Shown here in pieces: positions 19,137 to 30,500 of a stretch of DNA of 64,000 bases. The translations under genes and the position numbers were made by a program. Below the pieces are notes generated by a model, which saw nothing but the letters and a program-made list of their open reading frames with translations, did no database searches and was not told the origin of the DNA. The first letter of the stretch is position 1. Each line of letters begins with the position of its first letter. This DNA comes from Flavobacterium psychrophilum (GTDB taxonomy: Bacteria; Bacteroidota; Bacteroidia; Flavobacteriales; Flavobacteriaceae), in contig CAMCFT010000004.1 in NCBI GenBank assembly GCA_945874225.1, positions 62,001 through 126,000 of the forward strand. The letters run 5' to 3'.

Positions 19137-20738
19137 TCTTTTCAAAGAAAAATGGGATTTGTATTTTTTGACAATACCTTGTTCAATATATTCAACAGTA
19201 AACCAATAATCGTCGGCAGGCATTGGTTGACCTATATAAGTTCCGTCCCATCCAGGATCTCTAGGGCTAATATCTTTCAATAATTTACCGAATCGATCAA
19301 ATATATAAATCCTTGAATTCAATTGATCGCTAAGAGTTGAAATATTCCAAATGTCATTATATCCATCTCCATTTGGAGTGAAAAATTTAGGAGAACCAAT
19401 GACCAAAACATTATATTCAGTAAATGCACTGCAACCATTTACATCATTAACAGTGATAGAATGCAATCCCAAAGCAACATTTTCAAATGAAGGATTAGTT
19501 TGAAATGGGCCAGAGTCCATTTGATATACATAATTCGCTCCTACTGGATCAGTAACTGTAACTATTTGATTTTTAGCAAAGGCTTCTGTAACAGTCCATT
19601 TCAAACTTGCTATTGTGTTTGAGGGATTTACTGTAACATTTATTGTTTTTGTATCTGTTGGCGTGATACAAGCCTGACTCGCATCTGGAGTAAAAGTAAA
19701 AGGAAAAGTCCCTATTCCTAATATTGATGTATCAACCGCTGCTGGATTCCAAGTTCCGTTAATTCCATTAGTTGAAACATTACTTAAAATACGTACTGGA
19801 TCTCCATCACAAATTGCAAAATCTGTAAAGTCAGGCTCAATAGGCTCAACAGTAATGGGTAATGTCGTTTTCAATGCACAAGGAAATAATATTGGGTCTG
19901 GAGTAAAAGTATATGTTGTTGTACCCATTGTAGAAGTATCAACTGGAAAAGGACTCCAAGTTCCCGTGATTCCATTTGTTGATGTTGGGGGTAAAATAAC
20001 AACAACATTTAAACAGGTTGTTGGAATTGAATTAAATGTAGGTGTTACATTTGAAGTTCGACAAGACACGGAACAAGTAATTTTTTGCGAAGGAACACAA
20101 GGATGCGAAGCGGAAGTCAATGTCAATTCCACGGATTGACCAGGTAACAAATTTGTAACTATAAAATGTGATAGGTCCATTAAAGGATTAAATTCAGTAA
20201 CTAAAGGACCTCCTTGAATAGAATAAGCACAAAAATATGTATGTGAAAGAAATGCATTGTTGTTTTCCCAATCAAATAAAACTGAATTATCAATTGTAGC
20301 TGGCGGAGTATAATCTAGAGAATATTTTGGAATTTGAGAAGGATCACAAGTAAGATTTAATATAGTAGCCCCACTATCAGCAGCAACATTAACAACAATT
20401 GGAGTTCGTGGTGTACTCTCAATACCACCAATAGTTTGAGTAACATAATAAGTTGCTGACGAACCAATTGTTGATGTATTTGGTGTTGGAGCTATAGCCG
20501 TTGGAATTTCTGCAGGCAAATTTGTAAGATACCAATTCAAATTTCCTCCTCCTGAAGGAACTGCTATCAATGGTTTTGAACAATTTCTCCAATAAGTGAC
20601 TGGTGAATAAACTGAAGGTGGTGCAGTAGCAAGTACCTTACTTCCATTATTACTTATTCTACTTTGAGCGAAAACATTTGTACTCGAAAAAGTAATAATC
20701 AAGAACAGAAAGACGAACGACCTGAGAATTTTTTTCAT
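19134..20738 (-). CDS. Secreted protein with gliding-motility C-terminal (type IX, type B) sorting domain
   Basis: A 534-aa exported protein of unknown role. A signal peptide (MKKILRSFVFLFLIITFSSTNVFAQ) is followed by repeats of about 80 residues with the pattern GT-W-x-P-x-x-V-D-T-S-x-G-x-x-T-Y-x-F-T-P, as in cell-surface proteins of Bacteroidota (about residues 240-370). The C-terminus is the CHU_C/TIGR04131-type domain: PKFFTPNGDGYNDIW, IYIFDRFGKLL, PGWDGTYIGQPMPADDYWF. This domain directs export by the type IX secretion system. It stands alone between lgt and secDF. Confidence 0.88.
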   Translation of the reverse strand: MKKILRSFVFLFLIITFSSTNVFAQSRISNNGSKVLATAPPSVYSPVTYWRNCSKPLIAVPSGGGNLNWYLTNLPAEIPTAIAPTPNTSTIGSSATYYVTQTIGGIESTPRTPIVVNVAADSGATILNLTCDPSQIPKYSLDYTPPATIDNSVLFDWENNNAFLSHTYFCAYSIQGGPLVTEFNPLMDLSHFIVTNLLPGQSVELTLTSASHPCVPSQKITCSVSCRTSNVTPTFNSIPTTCLNVVVILPPTSTNGITGTWSPFPVDTSTMGTTTYTFTPDPILFPCALKTTLPITVEPIEPDFTDFAICDGDPVRILSNVSTNGINGTWNPAAVDTSILGIGTFPFTFTPDASQACITPTDTKTINVTVNPSNTIASLKWTVTEAFAKNQIVTVTDPVGANYVYQMDSGPFQTNPSFENVALGLHSITVNDVNGCSAFTEYNVLVIGSPKFFTPNGDGYNDIWNISTLSDQLNSRIYIFDRFGKLLKDISPRDPGWDGTYIGQPMPADDYWFTVEYIEQGIVKKYKSHFSLKR

Positions 20739-20887
20739 AATTATAGGTTTTAGGGTGCTTAAATTTTGGGGGTGGGGATTATAGCAATATTTCGTAAATA
20801 TATAAAATTTGACTCTTCAACAAAACTAATTTATATAATTATTGTACACTTAGAAAAAAAATATTCTAAAATAGAAAATTTTTTGCA

Positions 20888-20920
20888 CAAAAAAAAGACC
20901 CGAATAAAACTCGAGTCTTT
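20888..20920 (-). terminator. Rho-independent terminator of secDF
   Basis: On the minus strand AAAGACTCGA pairs with TCGGGTCTTT and runs into eight T. It lies 30 bases after the secDF stop codon. Confidence 0.85.
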
Positions 20921-20949
20921 CCTATAATTTGTATAAAATCTAATCCATT

Positions 20950-23922
20950 TTAAACATTATGCTCACGTTCAATTTTTTTATGCTCTTCTTTTGAAATTGT
21001 ATCACACAAAACAGGAGTTGCAATAAACAATGAAGAGTAAGTCCCAACTACAATACCTATAAGCATTGCGAAGATAAATCCACGAATTGAATCACCACCA
21101 AAAATAAACATAATCAACAATACCATAATCATTGTTAATGAAGTATTGATGGTTCTAGACATTGTACTATTAATAGATTGGTTTACAATACTGTTGAAAT
21201 TTCCTTTGGCTTTTTTACCATCCAAAAATTCACGAACTCTATCAAATACAATTACGGTATCATTCATCGAATAACCAATAACAGTAAGAATCGCAGCAAT
21301 AAAATGTTGGTCTATTTCCATACCAAAAGGCATAAATTTGTAACACAAAGAATAAATTCCCAATACGAAAATAACGTCGTGTACAACAGCAGCAATCGCT
21401 CCTAAACTGTATTGCCATTTTCTAAAACTGATTATCAAATACAAACCTACAATAAGCATCGCACCAAGTACCGCCCAGTATGCATTAGTTTTGATATCCT
21501 CAGCAATTGTTGGCCCTACTTTCGAGGCTAGTAAAACACCTAATGTTTTTCCGTCATAGGCATTTACAAATTTATCATACGTTAATCCTGCAGAATAGTA
21601 TTTTTTTAAATTATCATACAACAATTTATTCACTTCTTGATCTGCTTGTATTCCGTGCTCTTGTACTTTATATTTTGTGGTGATTTTTAATTGGTTGTCT
21701 TTACCAAAAACTTTCACTTCGGCACTACCATCAAAAACTTTTGCTAATTCTGCTTTTACTACTTCAGCTTCAACAGGTTTTTCAAAACGAACTTGGAAGG
21801 TTCTTCCTCCAACAAAATCGACACCTTGATCCAACCCATTTGTAGCTAATGAATAAATACTCACGATTGTTACAAGTGCAGAAAATGCATAGGTCCATTT
21901 CTTAATTTTCAAGAAATCAAAGTGGAAATTTGTAAAGAAATTTTTAGAAAAACTAGTTACAAATGACAATTTATTATTTTTGCTTATAGTCCAATCAATA
22001 AAGATTCTTGCAATAAAGATTGAAGTAAACAAAGAGGTAATAATACCAATTAACAATGTAGTTGCAAATCCTTTTATTGGTCCTGAACCAAAAATAAACA
22101 ACACACCACCAGTTAATATGTGGGTTACGTTTGCATCTACAATAGATCGCATTGCCCCTTTCCATCCGTAGGAAGTTTTTACTGCTTCTTCAAGTGATTT
22201 TCCGGAACGAAGTTCTTCTTTTGCTCTTTCATAAATAATGATGTTTGCATCTACAGCAGTACCCATTGTCAAAACAATACCAGCAATACCCGGCAAAGTC
22301 AACACAGCTCCTAAACTTGCTAAAATTCCGAACAAGAATAATAAGTTGACTGCTAATGCAACATTAGCATACCAACCTGCTTTTCCATAATAAACCATCA
22401 TCCAAAGTGACACTAATAACAACCCTAAAAGAGCTGAATTAGTACCATTATCAATCGCTTCCTGACCCAAAGATGGTCCAACTACATCTGACTGAACAAT
22501 ATCAGCAGCTGCAGGAAGTTTACCTGCTCTTAATACATTGGCTAAATCTTTAGTTTCTGAAATTTCAAAAGAACCTGAAATTTCTGATCTTCCTCCTGAA
22601 ATTGGACCGCTAGAAACACCTGGTGCAGAATACACAATATTATCCAAAACAATGGCAATATTGCTTTTTTGAGTAAAAGCTCTTCCAGTTAATTCCTCCC
22701 AAGCTTTTGCTCCTTGACCATTCATTTGCATCGTCACAGAAGGTTTTCCCAATTGGTCGAATGAATCTTTCGCATCAGTAACAACACCGCCACCCATTGA
22801 CGCCATATTGTCTCTATTTCCTTTTAAGGCATATAATTCAACAGCATCGGTTTCTTTTCCTTTGGCATCTTTAAGAGTGGTTGGTTTTCCCCAAACAAAT
22901 CTGGCAAATTTTTGGTCTGGCGCCAATAAAACTCTAATGTCAGCTCTTCTTAAATAACCTCCTACAACTGCAGTATCTTTTGGTGAAAACATTCCCAAAA
23001 CTGGCCCACCACCTTGTTGAATAATTTTATCAAGTAAAGGATTGTTCCCTTTTTTAGTGGCAGATGTATCTTTTTTATCAGTTAATAAAGCACTTAACGT
23101 ATCTTTAGCAACCTCTTTAACTTCTATAGTTTTGATTTCGGTTTTTTTCAAGGCTTCGTTTGCAGCCATTAAGAAATTACCAATTTCATCTATTTTATAG
23201 GTTTCCCAAAATTGAAGTTGAGCCGTGCTTGATAATAATTTTTTAGCACGATCCACGTCTTTTGCACCTGGAAGTTCCACAAGGATACGACCTGAATTTC
23301 CTAATTTTTGAATATTAGGTTGAGTTACACCAAATTGATCTATACGTTTTCTTAATACTCCAAAAGCACTATCAACTGATTCATCTACTTTTTTACGAAT
23401 TACTTTTTGCGCTTGATCATCGGTCATTTGAAAATCAATTCCTCCTTCGCCTTGCATAGTTCTATTGGCAAAAATATCAGGAGAAGCCAGTTTTACTGTT
23501 CCTTTAGAATTAGCATCAAATGCTTCGAAAAAGGCATCAATATAGGCTTGATTTCCTTTTTGGTTTGCAGTTGCATCAGCTAACGATTTATTGAAAACCG
23601 GGTTTTTAGAATTATTGGATAATCCTTTCAAAACATCTTTTACCGATATTTGCAATATCACGTTGATACCACCTTCTAAGTCAAGACCTTTGTTGATTTG
23701 CTTGTCTTTTACTTCGTTGAAAGTAAAATTGGTAAACCCAAGGTTGAAAACATTTTCTTTTCCAATGGAATCTAAATATTTTAATTCTTTCTCAGGATTT
23801 CCATTAGCAAAAGTTTTTGCGTCGTTTTTGACTTTGCTTGAAACGAAAGTGAACGAAAGTTGGTAAATGCTTACCAATGCAAATAGAATTGCGAAAAATT
23901 TAATAAGTCCTTTATTCTGCAT
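20950..23922 (-). CDS. secDF: Fused protein translocase SecDF
   Basis: Inner-membrane subunit that uses the proton gradient to pull secreted proteins out of the SecYEG channel. It is 990 aa and joins SecD and SecF in one chain, the usual form in Bacteroidota. The SecD half has GLDLEGGINVILQI at about residue 80 and GTAVDANIIIYER. The SecF half starts near 655 (YAFSALVTIVSI, GVDFVGGRTFQVRF) and contains YSMNDTVIVFDRVRE. Twelve membrane segments are expected. A Lys/Thr-rich insert (about 255-305) in the periplasmic part is unlike E. coli SecD. Monocistronic, with its own promoter and terminator. Confidence 0.97.
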   Translation of the reverse strand: MQNKGLIKFFAILFALVSIYQLSFTFVSSKVKNDAKTFANGNPEKELKYLDSIGKENVFNLGFTNFTFNEVKDKQINKGLDLEGGINVILQISVKDVLKGLSNNSKNPVFNKSLADATANQKGNQAYIDAFFEAFDANSKGTVKLASPDIFANRTMQGEGGIDFQMTDDQAQKVIRKKVDESVDSAFGVLRKRIDQFGVTQPNIQKLGNSGRILVELPGAKDVDRAKKLLSSTAQLQFWETYKIDEIGNFLMAANEALKKTEIKTIEVKEVAKDTLSALLTDKKDTSATKKGNNPLLDKIIQQGGGPVLGMFSPKDTAVVGGYLRRADIRVLLAPDQKFARFVWGKPTTLKDAKGKETDAVELYALKGNRDNMASMGGGVVTDAKDSFDQLGKPSVTMQMNGQGAKAWEELTGRAFTQKSNIAIVLDNIVYSAPGVSSGPISGGRSEISGSFEISETKDLANVLRAGKLPAAADIVQSDVVGPSLGQEAIDNGTNSALLGLLLVSLWMMVYYGKAGWYANVALAVNLLFLFGILASLGAVLTLPGIAGIVLTMGTAVDANIIIYERAKEELRSGKSLEEAVKTSYGWKGAMRSIVDANVTHILTGGVLFIFGSGPIKGFATTLLIGIITSLFTSIFIARIFIDWTISKNNKLSFVTSFSKNFFTNFHFDFLKIKKWTYAFSALVTIVSIYSLATNGLDQGVDFVGGRTFQVRFEKPVEAEVVKAELAKVFDGSAEVKVFGKDNQLKITTKYKVQEHGIQADQEVNKLLYDNLKKYYSAGLTYDKFVNAYDGKTLGVLLASKVGPTIAEDIKTNAYWAVLGAMLIVGLYLIISFRKWQYSLGAIAAVVHDVIFVLGIYSLCYKFMPFGMEIDQHFIAAILTVIGYSMNDTVIVFDRVREFLDGKKAKGNFNSIVNQSINSTMSRTINTSLTMIMVLLIMFIFGGDSIRGFIFAMLIGIVVGTYSSLFIATPVLCDTISKEEHKKIEREHNV

Positions 23923-24045
23923 TATTACTAAAAATTAATTGTTTATTGTATTTTTTTTGGTTTCAAACCTTATAAAATAAGCCATAACAGCCGTTTTTAT
24001 CTAAAAACAAAACGTTATGAATTGCCTCATCATTTTTTGACCGAG

Positions 24046-24053
24046 CAAATATA
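24046..24053 (-). promoter_or_regulatory. Promoter -7 element for secDF
   Basis: On the minus strand this reads TATATTTG (TAnnTTTG). It lies about 125 bases before the secDF start, implying a long leader. The -33 element is weak. Confidence 0.4.
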
Positions 24054-24096
24054 TAATTAACGTAAAGATTAACCAATTTATTTATTGATTAATGTC

Positions 24097-24124
24097 AAAA
24101 AAAAGACTGCAAAAGTGCAGTCTT
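24097..24124 (-). terminator. Rho-independent terminator of mdh
   Basis: On the minus strand AAGACTGCA pairs with TGCAGTCTT around a 4-base loop, followed by eight T. It lies just after the mdh stop codon. Confidence 0.88.
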
Positions 24125-24145
24125 CCCTATTTTATACCAAAATTA

Positions 24146-25081
24146 TTATGCTAAAACTGATTTTAGGTCAGCATTCATATTTCTTACAGCATCTGCACTT
24201 TTGGCGAAAGCCGCTTTTTCAGCATCGCTTAATTTTATATCAAGAATTTCTTCGATTCCGTTTTTGCCAATAATACAAGGAACACCAATGCAAATATCGC
24301 TTTGACCATATTCTCCTTCTAACATTACTGAACAAGCAATCATTTTCTTTTGGTCATTCAAGATACTATCCACTAAATATGCAACCGAAGCTCCTGGTGC
24401 ATACCAAGCTGATGTTCCTAAAAGTCCAGTTAATGTAGCTCCGCCAACCATTGTATCAGCAGCAACTTTAGCCAATTCTTCTTCTGAAAGGAATTCTGAA
24501 ACCGGAATACCATTATAAGAAGCTAATCTTGTCAACGGAATCATTGTTGTATCACCGTGACCACCAATAACCATTGCAGAAATATCGTTTGACGGTTTAT
24601 CTAATGCTTTTGATAAATAATATCTAAAACGAGAGCTATCAAGTGCTCCACCCATTCCAATGATTCTATTTTTTGGTAGACCTGTAGCTTTCAATGTCAA
24701 ATAAGTCATTGTATCCATAGGATTTGAAACTACGACAATAATTGCATTTGGAGAATGTGTCAAAACATTATCAGCAACAGTTTTTACAATTCCTGCATTG
24801 ATACCAATTAATTCTTCGCGAGTCATTCCTGGTTTTCTAGGAATCCCAGAAGTAATCACAACCACGTCGCTATTTGCTGTTTTAGAATAATCATTTGTAA
24901 CTCCCGATACTTTGGTATTAAAACCTGTATTGGTTGTACATTGAGAAATATCCATTGCTTTACCTTCGGCAAAACCTTCTCTAATATCTAATAATACTAC
25001 TTCACTAGCAATTCCTCTATAAGAAATTGCATCTGCGCAAGATGCTCCCACATTTCCTGCTCCTACAATTGTAACTTTCAT
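24146..25081 (-). CDS. mdh: Malate dehydrogenase
   Basis: NAD-dependent oxidation of malate to oxaloacetate in the TCA cycle. It is 311 aa. The nucleotide-binding loop is GAGNVGASCADA and D32 (VLLDIREG) selects NAD. The substrate loop carries the Arg pair in IPRKPGMTREEL, NPMDTMTYL follows, and the catalytic His is in GGHGDTTMIPL. This is the LDH-like MDH type. The gene is separated from gyrB by a dispersed palindrome at 25111-25190. Confidence 0.96.
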   Translation of the reverse strand: MKVTIVGAGNVGASCADAISYRGIASEVVLLDIREGFAEGKAMDISQCTTNTGFNTKVSGVTNDYSKTANSDVVVITSGIPRKPGMTREELIGINAGIVKTVADNVLTHSPNAIIVVVSNPMDTMTYLTLKATGLPKNRIIGMGGALDSSRFRYYLSKALDKPSNDISAMVIGGHGDTTMIPLTRLASYNGIPVSEFLSEEELAKVAADTMVGGATLTGLLGTSAWYAPGASVAYLVDSILNDQKKMIACSVMLEGEYGQSDICIGVPCIIGKNGIEEILDIKLSDAEKAAFAKSADAVRNMNADLKSVLA

Positions 25082-25110
25082 TTTATATTGTTTTGTTGTT
25101 GTTTTTTATT

Positions 25111-25190
25111 TAAAGCTAATCCCGCTATCCGTTACAATCCACGCAAAAAAGCGTGGGATTTTCACTGCTATCGGGGCTAGGGCATTCTTA
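25111..25190. repeat. Dispersed palindromic repeat, GCTAATCCCGCTATCCGTT type
   Basis: It begins GCTAATCCCGCTATCCGTT and ends GCTATCGGGGCTAGGGC, with a central hairpin ATCCACGC-AAAAAA-GCGTGGGAT. The outer parts pair imperfectly. I recognise this as a repeat that is scattered between genes in Flavobacterium genomes. It fills the space between gyrB and mdh. Confidence 0.75.
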
Positions 25191-25195
25191 TTTAA

Positions 25196-27142
<1,947 letters not shown>

Positions 27143-27173
27143 TTACTCTAAAAATGTATTTTTTTATAACACG

Positions 27174-27181
27174 CAAATATA
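27174..27181 (-). promoter_or_regulatory. Promoter -7 element for gyrB
   Basis: Minus-strand TATATTTG followed by CGTG, 38 bases before the gyrB start. The -33 element is weak (TTTA). Confidence 0.45.
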
Positions 27182-27261
27182 TAAAAATGCATAGGAATTA
27201 AAGGATAAAATCGGGGTTTAAGTGAGTAAGTTATTAACATTTTAGGCTTTTTTTTTACAAT

Positions 27262-27295
27262 AAAAAATGCTCTCAAATCGAGAACGTTTTTTTTT
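27262..27295 (-). terminator. Terminator downstream of the decayed gene
   Basis: AATGCTCTC pairs imperfectly with GAGAACGTT around AAATC, with A and T runs on both sides. On the minus strand it follows the stop codon of the 27324 open frame by about 30 bases. Confidence 0.6.
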
Positions 27296-27323
27296 GTATA
27301 AATTTTAGAAGAAAATTGTGATT

Positions 27324-27509
27324 TTACACTTTCACATAAGCAACATCACAAACATTAGCAAGAGTGCTTCCTGATGGATAATTTATGTATTTGAATGCTT
27401 CATACCGTTCTAAGGCAATTTTCGCACTACAAGCCACTACAGCTTCTTGAAACACATAAAATGCATTGGTATCACTAGGCAAATATCCTGTAAAAACAGA
27501 ATGATAGCA
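27324..27509 (-). pseudogene. Decayed gene remnant, C-terminal part only
   Basis: An open minus-strand frame of about 60 codons ends in TAA at 27324. It reads CYHSVFTGYLPSDTNAFY, then QEAVVACSAKIALERYEA and ends LANVCDVAYVKV. The composition looks like real protein, with few Lys/Asn/Ile runs. It has no ATG, GTG or TTG in a sensible place before the upstream stop at about 27534, and its 5' end runs into the aspS terminator. A terminator follows it. It is therefore probably the tail of a gene that lost its front. I do not recognise the family. This is the only content of the 27137-27583 gap besides the two terminators and the gyrB promoter. Confidence 0.45.
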
Positions 27510-27514
27510 TTGAA

Positions 27515-27555
27515 TAAAAAAAGTGGATTTATATTAAAAAATACAAATCCACTTT
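27515..27555 (-). terminator. Rho-independent terminator of gatB-aspS
   Basis: On the minus strand AGTGGATTTGTAT pairs with ATAAATCCACT and runs directly into seven T, about 30 bases after the stop codon. Confidence 0.85.
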
Positions 27556-27583
27556 AAGGATATTTTTAAGATTACAAAATCTA

Positions 27584-30500
27584 TTATCTCATAATTCGAA
27601 CATTCATTTCTTCCACCTTTTTATCCGATAAAAGAGACGGTGCTCCAAATAATAAATCTTCGCTGGATCCTGTTTTCGGGAAAGCCATTACTTCACGAAT
27701 AGATGCTTTTTTCTCCAAAATCATCATCAAACGGTCAATTCCCCAAGCAATTCCTCCGTGTGGTGGTGCGCCGTATTGAAAAGCTTTGTACATCGTTCCT
27801 ACGCTTCTCATCATTTCTTCTTTGTTGTAACCCATATTTCTATAAGTCGCTTCCAGAATTTCCGATTTATGCGCACGAACAGATCCTCCGCCTATTTCGT
27901 AACCATTTAGAATTATATCGTATTGTTGGGCGATAATGGTTCCAATTTCTTCATCAGTTCCACGCATATGTTTTTGCAAATCATAAATGGCCGGCATCGA
28001 GAAAGGATTGTGGGTAAATGTCCATCTTCCTTCATCTGTTTTTTCAAACATTGGAAAATCAATAACCCAAGCCGGACGTAATTCTTTCGGGTTAATTAAG
28101 TGCAATATTCTGCCCATTTCCTGACGAACAGCATCCAAAGCTTTGTTAGCTGTTGCATAATCTGCAGCTGAAAAGAAAACAATATCCCCTACTTGAGCAT
28201 TGGTCGCTTTAATAATTCCTGCTGCAATATCTTCGCCTAAAAACTTAATAATTGGCGATTGTAATTCGTCTTCATTTACAATAATATAAGCCAATCCACC
28301 CAAACCGTGCTGTTGCGCAATAGCGGTAAGATTTTCGATCTGACCTTTAGACATACGTTTGTTTCCTTGTTCTTTAGCCGAAACCTTGATACATTTTACA
28401 ATTCCACCCTCTTCAATAGGTTTACTAAATACTTGGAAAGTAGTTTCTTTTACAATATCTGTAATGTCTTGCATTTTTAAGCCATAACGCAAATCGGGTC
28501 TGTCGCAACCATAGAAATCCATTGCATCTTTGTAGGTAATGATTTCAAACGGACGTAAAATCCACTTATTGCCATATATTTTCTTCACTACTTCATTAAA
28601 CATTTTGGTGTTTAAATCAATAATTTGCTGCATACTGGCGTAGGCCATTTCCATATCCAATTGCGTAAATTCGGGCTGACGATCTCCACGAGAATCTTCA
28701 TCTCTAAAACAACGCGCAATTTGGAAATACTTTTCATAACCACTCACCATCAACATCTGTTTAAACTGCTGTGGTGCTTGTGGAAGCGTATAAAACAAAC
28801 CTGAACCTTTACGCGTAGGAACAATAAATTCACGTGCTCCTTCATCAGTTCCTGCACTTAGAATTGGGGTTTCAATTTCTAAAAATTCTTCCTCATCTAA
28901 AATGTCACGCAATAATTTAATTACTTTATGACGGTTTACGATAGCTCTCCTTACCTCTTCATTTCTGTGATCCAAGAACTTGTATTGAAAACGAATTGCT
29001 TCGTTCGTTTTGGCCGCTCTTTTAATCTCAAAAGGCAAAGTCTTAGATAAATTTAAAATCTCCAATACTGAAGTTTCCAATTCAATTTTCCCGGTACGCA
29101 AACCAGCATTATAATCATCTTCATTACGTCCAACAACAATACCAGTCACTGAAATAACAGATTCTGGTTTCAATTTCACTAACTCATCAATATTAGGAAA
29201 TGATTCCCTGCTGATTCGTACTTGGAAAATCTCGTAACTTGAATCACGCAAATCGATAAACATTAATTCACCGTGGTCCCGAACACTCGCAACCCAACCA
29301 GACAACATCACTTCTTGTTGGATGTATTCTTCGGACAATTGAGAAATTTTATGCGTTCTATAGGTGTCTTTTATAATAATAGGAATTTCAGGAAGCGATT
29401 CTTCTTGAATTTCCTTTTCTTCCGAAATTGGTACGGACAAGTCGCGACTTGTACCTGCGGATAGATCGCTATTTTCCCCTTGTACGGACAGGTCGCGACC
29501 TGTCCCTTCGGAAATTTTATCTAAAATAATTTGACGAATTACTTTTCCATTGGCTCCTTTTCCAATAATAGCCAAAACTTTACCCACTAAAATACCGGCT
29601 TTTCCTTGGTCTCCAGCTTTAATATCATTGGCAACAGCCTCATTTTCTAAAATTACTGTAGCTATAACTTCCTGAACTTTTTCTTCAGAAATAGTATTTT
29701 CTTCAAAGTACTTGTTGTAGTCAAAAGTTCGATCTTTTAGATAACCCGTAATTCCATTTTGAACAAGAACCGCCGTGATTTTCTCCGCCTTAAATAATTT
29801 GAAAATTTCTATTAAGTGATCAATATTATTGATTTTAGCATAGTCTTCAGCCTTTATGTTGTTTGCCAAAGTTTTAGCAACAAACGAAGGGTCTTTAATT
29901 TCTTTATTTATAGTTATAAATATTTGCGAACGCAACTTATCTGCTGTGAAAAATTTAGCATCTTGTGGCAAAACACCACCGTTAATTAAAATAGACTCAA
30001 CAGCATAAGGCAATGCACTTGTATCCACTTTAATAGCTTCAATTTCAGCTTTAATATTTACAAAAGGCAAATCCGGTTCCGAAATAAAACGATAATCCGC
30101 TTCAAATTCTTTTTTACGCATTACTTTGGTTTGCTTCAAATCAGCATCCCACAACACCGTAGTTTGGTCTGGCCTAAACTCTTTGTGCTCAATAAAATAA
30201 TTGAACTGCTTCTCCACTTCCTCTTTCAACGCTTCGACCATAAACTTAAAGGAGTTCAAGTTTTTGATTTCCGTTCTTGGATTTAATTCATAATGATGTT
30301 TTTTGCGTAAAGACACTGAAACATCAGATTTGAATTCTCCTTTCTCCAAATTCGCTTCAGAGATTCCCAAGTTTTGAACAATACGTTGAATATATTGCGC
30401 ATAAGTTGAAGCATCTTCAATATTTCTGATACAAGGATCTGTAACAATTTCGATCAATGGAACACCTGCTTTATTAAAATCGACTAACGAAATCTTCTTT

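Noticed and set aside
23010-23160. Lys/Thr-rich insert in SecDF as another repeat insertion
   Set aside because: The DNA shows no palindrome and no unusual composition; similar variable inserts occur in SecD proteins of the phylum.
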